A stretch of 20,605 nt of DNA from IMG/VR virus record IMGVR_UViG_3300047323_000388, positions 1 through 20,605 of that record; one strand, given 5' to 3'. The first letter of the stretch is position 1. Each line of letters opens with the position of its first letter. The notes under the pieces are model-generated. The model was not told where the DNA came from, searched no databases, and saw only the letters and a program-made list of their open reading frames with translations. This document shows positions 6,743 through 14,714 of the stretch, piece by piece. The stretch comes from a virus. Made by a program: the position numbers and the translations under genes.

Positions 6743-8218
6743 TTACAAAATGAATTGAGAAGCAAATTTACTCACTCCTACAATTTTGGTTGTTTTATTT
6801 TTACCTTGTAAATATTCAGTTCCCTTTTCTATCATTTCAATTTTTCCTTCTTCTGTACAATGATGTATTAGAATTTTATTTGTATTAATTTGACTCCAGT
6901 ATTGAAAAATTTCTTCTTGTTGAATGTGACTCGAAAATGTTTTTTGAGTAATTACATCACAACTTTTAATCAATGTACTTCCATCAATTTTAATAGGTGT
7001 TCCTACTGGCTTAGTAACTAATTCATGAGATATAGAACCTTCTGCCCCATAATATCCCACAAAGCAAATTAAATCACCTGTAACTCCCATAAAGTTTTTA
7101 ACATAGTCACAACTACGTGTTTTAGGTTGAACGAATCCACTAGAACTTATGTAAATACCACATTCTCTTTTAGACAATATTCCTAAAGTACCTTTATACT
7201 CTCTATTATATCTAAAGTTCTTCCAAGATTTTACCCTTTCCCATTCTTCAAATTCATCATTTTTTAATATCTTACTATAAGTATCACATATAGTATTTGT
7301 TAATCGTCCATCAATGATTACAGGTATCTCATGAAACCATTCTTCATCTTTAAAAAACGAATTTATTAAAACTTGCAACTCTTGAGTACGTCCAAATGAA
7401 AAACTTGGAAAGAATATCCGATGTCCACTTTTTAAATATTTAGTTAAAGTTTCTTTTAATTCATTTCTTTCTTTTTCAACTAAATTCCTATCAAAACATT
7501 TTTCAGAGTTTGAATAAGTTGCCTCAAAAACGTACATTGAAGCTTTTGGAATTATATCTCTCTTTTTTACAAAAGGTTTGTATTTTAAATTATAATCTGA
7601 TCCCAAATCACTAGTATAGACTAATGATTTGATGTTATTATTAGGCAATCTAAAAGTAAGTTTTAATTGTGTTCCTCCTAATACATGTCCTGAATTATAA
7701 AATTCATAACTTAACCAATCATCAAATTTATATACTTGATGTGTTTCAACAGTTTTTACTTTTTCTAACATTTTGTACATATCTAATTCAGTATATAAGT
7801 TTCTAGGTCTTTTCCCTTTTGCTTTTAAACCTTTTATTAAACAATCATGCAAATACACACTATCCTTTAATAGTTCCTTAGATATCATTGAACATTCTTC
7901 TGTAGTAATTATTTCTCCTTTGAATATATCTTGTCCAAATATAGGAGTGTTTCCAATATGGTCTACTCAGACGTGGGAGTGCATTAAAAACACTCCCGAA
8001 ATACCTCCTACTGGAATATTTTCAACCATTTTTTTATTTACTGAATATTCTATCTCTGGTTTTGATTCGCCTTGTATCATCCCACATTCTAAACAAATGC
8101 ATTTATGTTTAGAATTACCTATAGGATAGCTGACTAATAATGCCGATCCACAAATATCGTCTCTGCTTCCACCTACAAAACTTAAAATTATATCATTATC
8201 CTTATTTTTTTTGCTCAT
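6743..8218 (-). CDS. MBL/beta-CASP nuclease interrupted by in-frame UGA
   Basis: One frame encodes an enzyme of the RNase J/CPSF73 type, a metal-dependent ribonuclease. The first 83 codons end in LMHSHV, then UGA (7969-7967), and the same frame continues VDHIGNTPIFGQ to the stop at 6743. Deleting GUCUGA yields HSHVDHIG, exactly the HxHxDH metal motif. Downstream motifs are intact: NSGHVLGGTQL (His, motif 3), YTSDLG (Asp, motif 4), FEATYS (beta-CASP A), TFSSHIQQEE (B) and ILIHHCTEE (C). The second part alone has no good start: ATG 7888 lacks a ribosome binding site. Either the ribosome skips six bases between two Val codons, or the gene is a recent pseudogene. The ribosome binding site GGGAG before ATG 8218 lies in a stem. 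The neighbours are HU upstream and the 111-residue protein downstream. Confidence 0.8.
7944..7997 (-). other. Candidate recoding site: stop, two Val codons and nested stems
   Basis: On the minus strand GUC (7972-7970), UGA and GUA (7966-7964) follow each other. Immediately 5' is a G/C-rich 7-pair hairpin GGGAGTG/CACTCCC (7997-7991 with 7981-7975), whose 3' arm encodes the HSH of the active site. The same 5' arm can instead pair as GGAGTGTTT/AAACACTCC (7996-7988 with 7952-7944), nine pairs, placing the stop in the loop. GTCT/AGAC around the stop also forms a small stem. Confidence 0.5.
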
Positions 8219-8224
8219 AAGTAA

Positions 8225-8282
8225 GTCTCCCTCTATTATATATTATGTCTATTGACAAAGTGAATAATAGTCAAAGAGAGAC
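8225..8282 (-). promoter_or_regulatory. 5' leader hairpin sequestering the nuclease ribosome binding site
   Basis: In the minus-strand RNA GTCTCTCTTT (8282-8273) can pair with AGAGGGAGAC (8234-8225), ten pairs with two G-U. The second arm contains the ribosome binding site for the start at 8218. A smaller stem TTGAC/GTCAA lies inside as an alternative. This suggests translational control; no known riboswitch class is recognised. Confidence 0.45.
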
Positions 8283-8335
8283 TTAATATAAGTAAAACTC
8301 AATTAAATCTCTTTTGATATATCCATATTATTTAA

Positions 8336-8647
8336 TTATTCTGCTTTATTTAAAGTTTTTGTAGCCCTAATTTTGATGATATCTTGTGCAGGAATATCCT
8401 TTGCATCAATATTCACTGGTAAACCAGTACGAGGGTTTCTTCCAACTCTAGCTTCCTTATGTTTTGCTTCTACGTGTTGAGCTTCAATTTCAACAAATGA
8501 CCCAATCTTAGCTTTATCCCCTATTTCTAGTTTATCTGCGAATGCTTTTACTATTTTATCAAACTCAGCTAATTTAGCTTCTACTTCCTTCTTACTACCT
8601 AATTCTAAAACTTCCTTAACTATTTCTAATACTTGTTCTTTTTTCAT
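8336..8647 (-). CDS. HU-like DNA-binding protein
   Basis: 103 residues with the HU/IHF pattern: N-terminal helices (KKEQVLEIVKEVLELGSKKEVEAKLAEFDKIVKAF in pieces) and the turn IGDKAKIGSFVEIEAQ. The hallmark beta-arm GRNPRTGLPVNI (HU has GRNPQTG) comes next, and IRATKTLNKAE ends the chain. It would bind and bend DNA without strong sequence preference, for nucleoid packing or replication of the element. The length is slightly above the usual 90, with extra residues near 60-68. GAGGAG lies nine bases before the ATG, and a motif-like A-rich element is at 8673-8694. It sits between the nuclease and an unknown gene. Confidence 0.88.
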   Translation of the reverse strand: MKKEQVLEIVKEVLELGSKKEVEAKLAEFDKIVKAFADKLEIGDKAKIGSFVEIEAQHVEAKHKEARVGRNPRTGLPVNIDAKDIPAQDIIKIRATKTLNKAE

Positions 8648-8696
8648 TGTATTTCTCTCCTCTTTCTTATCTTTTATTATTTTTAATTTATTATAA

Positions 8697-8760
8697 CCCT
8701 TTCGGGATATTTACTTATGTATTACTTACTTCAGTAAGCAACTATGGCAAACCGCCTTAC
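8697..8760 (-). ncRNA. Structured leader upstream of HU with alternative hairpins
   Basis: Two exclusive pairings share one arm (plus-strand coordinates). GTAAG at 8734-8738 can pair with CTTAC at 8725-8729 (4-base loop), or with CTTAC at 8756-8760, the latter enclosing a GGC/GCC stem (8746-8748 with 8754-8756). A CCC/GGG mini-hairpin follows at 8697-8706. It could be a cis-regulatory RNA; no named class fits. Confidence 0.35.
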
Positions 8761-8787
8761 TTATTAACTTTCAATCAAATCTATATT

Positions 8788-9381
8788 TTATCTTGATTTA
8801 CTATAATCTTGTTTAATTTCTTTATTAAATATATTTCTTGTTACATCTGTTGAATTTATAATTGTTGGTTTAACTACGTAACCTAATTCTTTTAAGTAGT
8901 CAGCTAAACCTAATCCTAAACCAAATGTATCTCCATATATATTTACATTTTCATTGAAACATAAATCTGATATATATTTTGCTATGAATTTAAAATCTCC
9001 AACTACTCCATTTACTTTGTCTTTAAAATAAACTCTACACTTACAATTTCCATCATCTCTATGTTCTACATCAAAATATAAATCGTATTTGATTTTAGGT
9101 TTTACTTCTTTTTCAATTTTATAAACCTTATGATCTTTAACATCTCCATTATCACGTTGTTTCCATATGGCTACATATTCATTTTCACCATTGATAGGTT
9201 TATCACCTTCATAATAATGTGAATACATGTCTTCCCACTTATTCTCTTTTCTAATTAATTCTAAAACCCTTTCATAAGCTTGAATTAAATTTTTGTAAGT
9301 ATTTTCATTTCCTTTGTTCCTAGCTTCAGTAATCTTTTCTTCTAAAGCTACTTTTTCATCTTCTAAAAATTCATTATTCAT
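8788..9381 (-). CDS. Hypothetical protein, 197 aa
   Basis: I do not recognise this protein with confidence. I chose MNNEFLEDEKV at 9381 as start because AAGGAG lies eight bases before it; a frame from 9411 adds ten residues but lacks a site. Residues 1-50 form a charged helical region. The C-terminal half alternates strands and helices: KIKYDLYFDVEHRDDG, CKCRVYFKDK, then NVNIYGDTFGLGLGLADYL. The Gly-Asp-Thr-Phe-Gly turn followed by a helix resembles segments of RNase H-fold phage nucleases, but the catalytic acidic residues cannot be assigned. It lies between the structured RNA region and the HU gene. Confidence 0.55.
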   Translation of the reverse strand: MNNEFLEDEKVALEEKITEARNKGNENTYKNLIQAYERVLELIRKENKWEDMYSHYYEGDKPINGENEYVAIWKQRDNGDVKDHKVYKIEKEVKPKIKYDLYFDVEHRDDGNCKCRVYFKDKVNGVVGDFKFIAKYISDLCFNENVNIYGDTFGLGLGLADYLKELGYVVKPTIINSTDVTRNIFNKEIKQDYSKSR

Positions 9382-9411
9382 GTTTGTTATCTCCTTAGCG
9401 TCAGTCGCCAC

Positions 9412-9867
9412 CTATAATTTATTTAAAACAACTTTATAGTTGAATTAATCATTGTGATTGTAAAACGGTAATTTATTTGTATTTTTTTAATTTATTCAAT
9501 TCATTCTCCCTATTATCTTTTTCCCTCAAAGATAGGCTACCTGATTGTAGCCATACCTCCGGAGAGAGTTAAAATAATTAAATAAAGGGGTTATGAAAAA
9601 TGAAAAGAATTTTGAGTATTTCGCCACATTTAAGGGCGTTGGTATAATAAACTCATATAGAGTAGTACTATCATTTTTTTATAAGTGTTGGGAGAATAAC
9701 ACTTATACGGTCTTAGATTTTTCAACTATTAAAATGTTTTTTCTTTCTCCCTATAATCCCGAAGTTTAATATTTTGTTAGTATTGCTAATGCTAGTCATA
9801 TCAACACTTTACAGTATTATTTTATTTTTAATTTATTTAAAGTGTGGAAATTTGTGATATTTTTTAA
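9412..9867. other. Intergenic region between the polymerase and the 197-residue gene
   Basis: About 450 bases hold no supported minus-strand gene. The region is bracketed by A-rich motif-like elements (9817-9839 and 9478-9495). Its middle contains most of the G/C-rich hairpins in the neighbourhood, described as a separate candidate RNA. A plus-strand frame of 58 codons (9593-9769) exists but is considered doubtful. Confidence 0.6.
9503..9761 (-). ncRNA. Candidate structured RNA
   Basis: Perfect hairpins (plus coordinates): ATAAGTGTT/AACACTTAT at 9681-9706 (nine pairs, 8-base loop); TATCTTT/AAAGATA at 9514-9534; GGCTAC/GTAGCC at 9535-9552, directly adjoining the previous one. A CGCC/GGCG stem is at 9622-9638, and a CTCCGGAG palindrome at 9557-9564. 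The loop GGGAGAAT (9690-9697) is exactly complementary to ATTCTCCC at 9503-9510, and over seven bases to 9745-9751. It can therefore form a long-range pseudoknot with either flank. The strand is assumed from the neighbouring genes and from the A-rich element upstream. I cannot match it to a named RNA family. Confidence 0.5.
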
Positions 9868-12800
9868 TTAAATATCCCTAGTAGTTTTCTTTTTCCCAAA
9901 ATTCATACCATATAATTCTATATCTTCTCCTTCACATAGTATTTCTATTTCTTCTTGTTGTATTCTAAACATCTCCAAAAACATTTCTCTATGACTTGAA
10001 TATAATACACTTAATGCTATTCTCCCTATATTACTATATTTTCCTTCTTTTATTTGTTTTAGTGTTGATATTAAAGTTACAAACTTTATTTTAAATGTAG
10101 ATAGCTTGTTTATTAATTCAACTCTGTATTGTATAGTTTTGAAATATTTATCTTCTCCAGTTAAATTAATATTACACCATAAGGCTCTAGTTTTTTTATC
10201 ACTATCAATTATCAGCCCCATAACTTTAACAATTTGTTTTCTATCTGCATCACTTATATGATTTAACATTTCCTTATACTTATTAGTTAATAAGTGTATT
10301 ATAGTTGTTATATTATCTTTATTATCTACTCTTCTATCAGTTTTTCTGTTATATGTAAACTTATCAATTTCTGTTTCAAGATAGTCCATTGTTGTTTCAT
10401 AATGTTGATATTTTTCTTTCTCCATATAAGAAATTGCTTTATCTATAGACTCTTTTATTACTTTATTTTTTTCTTTCTTTATAAGAATAATATCATCTGC
10501 ATCATTAACTTTATCTATTTTTTCATATGGAGTATTTTTCAGTATTTTTTCTTTTATTTTATTCTTTTTATCTTGATAAGTTTTTTTTGCAGTGTATTTG
10601 AAGAAATTAGGCAGTTTTATGTAATCATACTTTTCTTTTAATTTATTTAATTCAGATTCATTGTCTATATCAAATTCCTTTTTAGCCTTATCTATTTCTA
10701 TACAAGACATTATATTTAAAGTTGATATATCAATGAATACATCATCTATTTGTTGTTGTAATTTTTGTTTTTCATTAATATATTTCTCTTTTTTCATTTT
10801 AAATCTGAGGTCATTTAAATAACTCTCTAATATCTGTGCTTGATTAATTATTTGTCCTATAAAGTTTTTACTAGTTTTTACATCTAAATCACATTTATCT
10901 TCATTAGTGTAATATCTAGGTGTCTTCTTACCAACAACACAATTTACTGAGACTGGATAATCTTCATAATGTCTTTCTGCAATTTCAATCAACTTTTCAT
11001 TATCGCTTAGCAACATTTGGTCAGAATCGTAATCTGCTGACGATAATTTTTCCAAATTGTTTTCTTTTATAGAATTTATATGTACTATTTGTTTGCTACT
11101 ATTGAAATATGTATCTATTTCATCATATATAGTATTTTTAGAAATAAATATACAACTAGGGGAAGGGTGTGGACTTCTTGATCCTATGAGTTTTACTTCT
11201 TTAAATCCATTGCAATATATTGTTCCTTTCTTAATGATTGAACCTTCTTCAATATTCCATTTATTACATGAACCTTTTAACATCTCGATTCCATTTCCAC
11301 ACAATACACTATAGTTACCATGTATTAATATATGACCTAATCTAGCATTGTCTTTATATGCTCTTATAACATCTTTTTGAAAATTAATGAACTCAGTAGT
11401 AAATTTAATCTTATCATTTAAAGTCAATAAAGTGTACATCATATCTTTTGTATGATTGTCTTTATTTATATTTAAATAATCTTCGTTGTAAAATCCTTCT
11501 ATTTCTCTATTCATAATTTCTTCATCTGATAACTTAGATTCTTCATTTTGTTCTATTTGCATTTTTAAATGTCTTCTTAATACAGCCATATCGTTTTTTA
11601 ATAACCCTACGTATTCTTTTGTTTGCTTTAATATGTCTGATATATCTTTTTTATTGCAATTTAAGGAATTTAATAATTGATAATGCGTCTGTACTAGTTC
11701 TCCATCAAAGTAATGTGTTGGCTTGTCATATTTAACTATTCCCCATTTCTCATCCATATTGTTTAAATAATTTTCAATTGAACCAAATTTACAATATTTC
11801 AAGCTCGAAGGAGTTGTTATTAATAATATATCTTCAACTTTTTTAGCTTTTGTATAAAGATAATATTTACTATTTTTTATATCTTTAATTGTTATATTAT
11901 GATCTTTATAATATTTTTGAATTTCTGTATTAAAAGCACATGTTTTTATTAATTGATTTCTTAACAATAACATTCCTTTATCTTCATATTTTTCTTTAAA
12001 TAAACTACTATCAAGTAAACTTTCTCCATCCCATATCTTATTTATTACATCAGTATATTTTTTTGTCGTACATAATATTGCTTTTTCACTTTTATCTATT
12101 ATTTGTTCAGTAACCATACATTCTTCTCTTATCTTTGATTCTTCATCTTTAAGTATTAAGATATTTTCTGGCTTTATATTTATAGTATCTATCATGGAAC
12201 TTAGGGTTAAGCTTATGTATGCTTCATAACTTGCTAAATCAATTTCATCACCATCTTTTATATACAAGTCCATCATAGTCCAATCCATCATAGGTTTATA
12301 TAAATCTTCTCTTATAAAAAGACATTTACCTACTCTACTTGAACCACTAGAACGCTTATATCTAACCATGTGAGATTTTTTACCTTGGCTATCTATTATA
12401 TCGAATCCATTTTTATATAATTCTTTTCTGATTTGTTCTGTATTTTGCATATCATTTTTCTTTTGATTCTTTAATTCTTTAATTTTTTTTCTTTTTTCTT
12501 CGGTAATACTTTGTTGTTCTTCATATAACTCCACATATATTTGTTGTTCTGGTGTAAGATTGGTTTTATATTCTCCTTTATATTTACATTGTCTTAACGA
12601 TACTCCTTGACTCCTAATTTCTACTAATCTTAATTCTATTTCTTTATTTCTTTTATTTAATTCTAATATCTGTTCATTAAATTCATTTATTTCTTCAGAT
12701 TCTTTTATGGCACATTTAAATTTCACACTCATTATTGCATCTGAGTATTGTTTACCATCAATCATATAAAAAGGCTTGGACATATCTTTATCAGTTTTTA

Positions 12801-12990
12801 TTTCATTCATTTTTACTGAGTCAAAACACCAGTCCATAGTTGCATTCCATATATTTTTTCTATGTTCTTTTTCTTTTTTATCAGTGAAAGTCGTTTTATA
12901 ACCTCCATCTTTTGATAATACTAAATCTTTACCTTCTCTTTGAATTATGTTAATACCTTCTCCAATTTTTAGTTCCTTTATTATTTTCAT
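9868..12990 (-). CDS. Single-chain RNA polymerase-like protein (two-barrel, QDE-1/YonO type)
   Basis: 1040 residues. The key motif is SADYDSDQMLLSDN with Asp653, Asp655 and Asp657. It matches the D-x-D-G-D metal-binding loop of double-psi beta-barrel polymerases, with Ser in place of Gly. About 45 residues before it is GSRSPHPSPSCIFI, the equivalent of the R-x-P-x-x-P block preceding that loop in RNA-dependent polymerases. Behind it comes DLDVKTSKNFIGQIINQAQ, which with RSSGSSRVGKCLFI near 213-226 recalls large uncharacterised Firmicute mobile-element proteins, from memory. Coiled-coil segments lie at 95-185 and 730-860. The family covers phage DNA-dependent (YonO) and RNA-dependent (QDE-1) enzymes, so template choice is open. 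AAGGAG lies seven bases before the ATG. It is the last gene of an operon with the CoiA-like and DUF5659-like genes. Confidence 0.75.
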   Translation of the reverse strand: MKIIKELKIGEGINIIQREGKDLVLSKDGGYKTTFTDKKEKEHRKNIWNATMDWCFDSVKMNEIKTDKDMSKPFYMIDGKQYSDAIMSVKFKCAIKESEEINEFNEQILELNKRNKEIELRLVEIRSQGVSLRQCKYKGEYKTNLTPEQQIYVELYEEQQSITEEKRKKIKELKNQKKNDMQNTEQIRKELYKNGFDIIDSQGKKSHMVRYKRSSGSSRVGKCLFIREDLYKPMMDWTMMDLYIKDGDEIDLASYEAYISLTLSSMIDTINIKPENILILKDEESKIREECMVTEQIIDKSEKAILCTTKKYTDVINKIWDGESLLDSSLFKEKYEDKGMLLLRNQLIKTCAFNTEIQKYYKDHNITIKDIKNSKYYLYTKAKKVEDILLITTPSSLKYCKFGSIENYLNNMDEKWGIVKYDKPTHYFDGELVQTHYQLLNSLNCNKKDISDILKQTKEYVGLLKNDMAVLRRHLKMQIEQNEESKLSDEEIMNREIEGFYNEDYLNINKDNHTKDMMYTLLTLNDKIKFTTEFINFQKDVIRAYKDNARLGHILIHGNYSVLCGNGIEMLKGSCNKWNIEEGSIIKKGTIYCNGFKEVKLIGSRSPHPSPSCIFISKNTIYDEIDTYFNSSKQIVHINSIKENNLEKLSSADYDSDQMLLSDNEKLIEIAERHYEDYPVSVNCVVGKKTPRYYTNEDKCDLDVKTSKNFIGQIINQAQILESYLNDLRFKMKKEKYINEKQKLQQQIDDVFIDISTLNIMSCIEIDKAKKEFDIDNESELNKLKEKYDYIKLPNFFKYTAKKTYQDKKNKIKEKILKNTPYEKIDKVNDADDIILIKKEKNKVIKESIDKAISYMEKEKYQHYETTMDYLETEIDKFTYNRKTDRRVDNKDNITTIIHLLTNKYKEMLNHISDADRKQIVKVMGLIIDSDKKTRALWCNINLTGEDKYFKTIQYRVELINKLSTFKIKFVTLISTLKQIKEGKYSNIGRIALSVLYSSHREMFLEMFRIQQEEIEILCEGEDIELYGMNFGKKKTTRDI

Positions 12991-13029
12991 AATAATCTCC
13001 TTTCGATATTTGCGTTAGATTATAATCAT

Positions 13030-13206
13030 TTATTTTATTTCTTCTTTTTGTATCTTTTCGAAATCCCTTCTTATTTCTTTACCATCTTTAAATAAAAATA
13101 CACTAAACCATGGTTTATAACTTAATGGTTGAATATCTTCCAATATGTATCCTTGGGCGATGAGTTTTAAGGCTATAGATTTTTTAAATACTTTAAATAT
13201 ATTCAC
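13030..13206 (-). CDS. DUF5659-like small protein, 58 aa (copy 2)
   Basis: The start is GTG at 13206 because GGAGG lies eight bases before it. A GTG at 13215 would add three residues but overlaps that site, which itself lies at the end of the CoiA-like gene (coupled translation). The protein begins MNIFKVFKKSIALKLIAQGY and contains WFSVFLFKDGKEIRRDFEK. It aligns without gaps, at equal length, with the protein at 1360-1536 (VFLFKD shared). Function unknown. Its place inside the polymerase operon is the only functional hint. Confidence 0.75.
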   Translation of the reverse strand: MNIFKVFKKSIALKLIAQGYILEDIQPLSYKPWFSVFLFKDGKEIRRDFEKIQKEEIK

Positions 13207-13211
13207 TATTC

Positions 13212-14714
13212 TCACCTCCCATATCTTTCATTTCTTATTTTATCTGTAATTAATTTTTCTAATGTTTTGAAAAAGTTTGTTTCATTATATTTAATTTCAA
13301 TATCATCACATATTATATAATTATTAAATATATTTATTATATTGTTTTTATACGAATTAAGAATTATTTTTATATTTTCTTCATCAGAATCTCTTATATA
13401 TAAAGATGAACGATATTGATATTTCCCTATAGGCTTTACCATTTTTATATTATTTGATAATTTATTAATATATTCTATTTTTTCATCTCTATTAATTAAT
13501 AATTCTATATTATTAAACCGTTCATCTAAATCCTTTTTAATAATTTTCTCCAGTTCATTTAACCCTTTTTTATAGTCTTCGAGTATATTTTTATCAAACA
13601 ACCTAAATCCATTAAACCTTAATTCATAATAAATATTATAAGAATTATAATTAAATTTTATTTCATAAAGATTATCAATGTTTTTAACATAATTATTTAT
13701 TTTATCTATAAGTTTTTTTGTATCTTTATTACTTTTTGATTCTTTTATAAAATTTTCTAATTCAATATTATCTATCTCCCTTTGTATTTTTTTTGAATTA
13801 TTAATATCATCTATGGAATAACTATTAGAATTAAATTCATCTATTAGTTGTGAGTATCCATCATAATCTTCAAATATTCCAAGCCATGATTTGCAATCAG
13901 AACTTCTACAAATAGTATATCTTTTACTTTTACACAAGTTGTTTAAATAATTAACTTTATACTTAATTAAATCTATAATGTCTTCTGATTTTTCAATATA
14001 ACTAGCTAATTGTTTTATTTTAATATCTTTTAAATTATAGGTATTTAAATCAATTTGGTATGTTGTTTTCATTATAACTTGATATTTATATGTTTTGTCT
14101 CTCCATAAGTTATATAGTTTGCTTATTGATAAAATTTCAGTAGTTGCAGTATTCAAATACAGTATTTTACCATTTGTATCATAATTTTCTGTTTCTATAG
14201 CTTTCAATTTTATCGTACTTGATAGATCCAATTCATCAAAGTTATTTATTGAATATTTATCAAGACCTAGTATCCAAATATCCTTTATTCCTTGTAATCT
14301 ATATAAGTCATGCCTTTTATTATATTGAGTTGCTATAGGTGAGCATTGAAATTCTATAGCGTATTCTTGTCCATTTCTTGTAAAATAAATATCTGGTCTT
14401 TGTCTTGTTTCAGGTATCCACTTCTCTAATTGTAAATTATCTATGCATTCTTGTGATTGCAACCAATCATATATTATTTTAATACCTTGTATATGCTCTT
14501 GTGTAACTCCTTCTGAATATATATCGGGACAATCACTATTCTTTTCATGTCTAAAATAAGCAATTTTAAAATCTCCATGACAATATAACATTTTCTCTCC
14601 ACAGGCTGGACATTTTAACATTCCTTTATTAGACCATTTTCTTAATTGTTCTTCTTTATATGTAAATGTATCTACTATTGATTTACCAACTTGGCATGTT
14701 AGCATTAACTTCAC
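13212..14714 (-). CDS. CoiA-like nuclease
   Basis: 500 residues. The N-terminal zinc-finger-like part has CPACGEKM (Cys35, Cys38), YFRHEKNSDCP, and SEGVTQEHIQGIKII. This is followed by the nuclease core RPDIYF (Asp108) and EYAIEFQCSP (Glu121, Gln123), the PD-(D/E)-x-K variant seen in competence protein CoiA and relatives. Then comes YNKRHDLYRLQGIKDIWILG, also typical of the family. The remaining 350 residues are lysine- and asparagine-rich helices without a known domain. CoiA is known to act on DNA during transformation; on a mobile element it may process DNA in replication or defence. AAAGGAGTGAAG precedes the ATG. Its stop overlaps the ribosome binding site of the next gene. Confidence 0.82.
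   Translation of the reverse strand: MKLMLTCQVGKSIVDTFTYKEEQLRKWSNKGMLKCPACGEKMLYCHGDFKIAYFRHEKNSDCPDIYSEGVTQEHIQGIKIIYDWLQSQECIDNLQLEKWIPETRQRPDIYFTRNGQEYAIEFQCSPIATQYNKRHDLYRLQGIKDIWILGLDKYSINNFDELDLSSTIKLKAIETENYDTNGKILYLNTATTEILSISKLYNLWRDKTYKYQVIMKTTYQIDLNTYNLKDIKIKQLASYIEKSEDIIDLIKYKVNYLNNLCKSKRYTICRSSDCKSWLGIFEDYDGYSQLIDEFNSNSYSIDDINNSKKIQREIDNIELENFIKESKSNKDTKKLIDKINNYVKNIDNLYEIKFNYNSYNIYYELRFNGFRLFDKNILEDYKKGLNELEKIIKKDLDERFNNIELLINRDEKIEYINKLSNNIKMVKPIGKYQYRSSLYIRDSDEENIKIILNSYKNNIINIFNNYIICDDIEIKYNETNFFKTLEKLITDKIRNERYGR

Noticed and set aside
7964-7972. Selenocysteine at the UGA
   Set aside because: Reading UGA as Sec would leave two extra residues inside HxHxDH; the 6-base skip gives the correct spacing instead.
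7773-8129. Plus-strand frame across the nuclease stop
   Set aside because: It is a shadow of the nuclease gene, with no start signal and no domain.
9593-9769. 58-codon plus-strand frame (and a 15-codon frame from 9600)
   Set aside because: It opposes every other gene. GGGG lies only two bases from its ATG, and it covers the hairpins and the complementary loop, which explain the base pattern better.
10294-10641. Plus-strand open frame inside the polymerase
   Set aside because: It is Phe/Ile/Tyr-rich, the usual complement shadow of a lysine-rich gene, and has no ribosome binding site.
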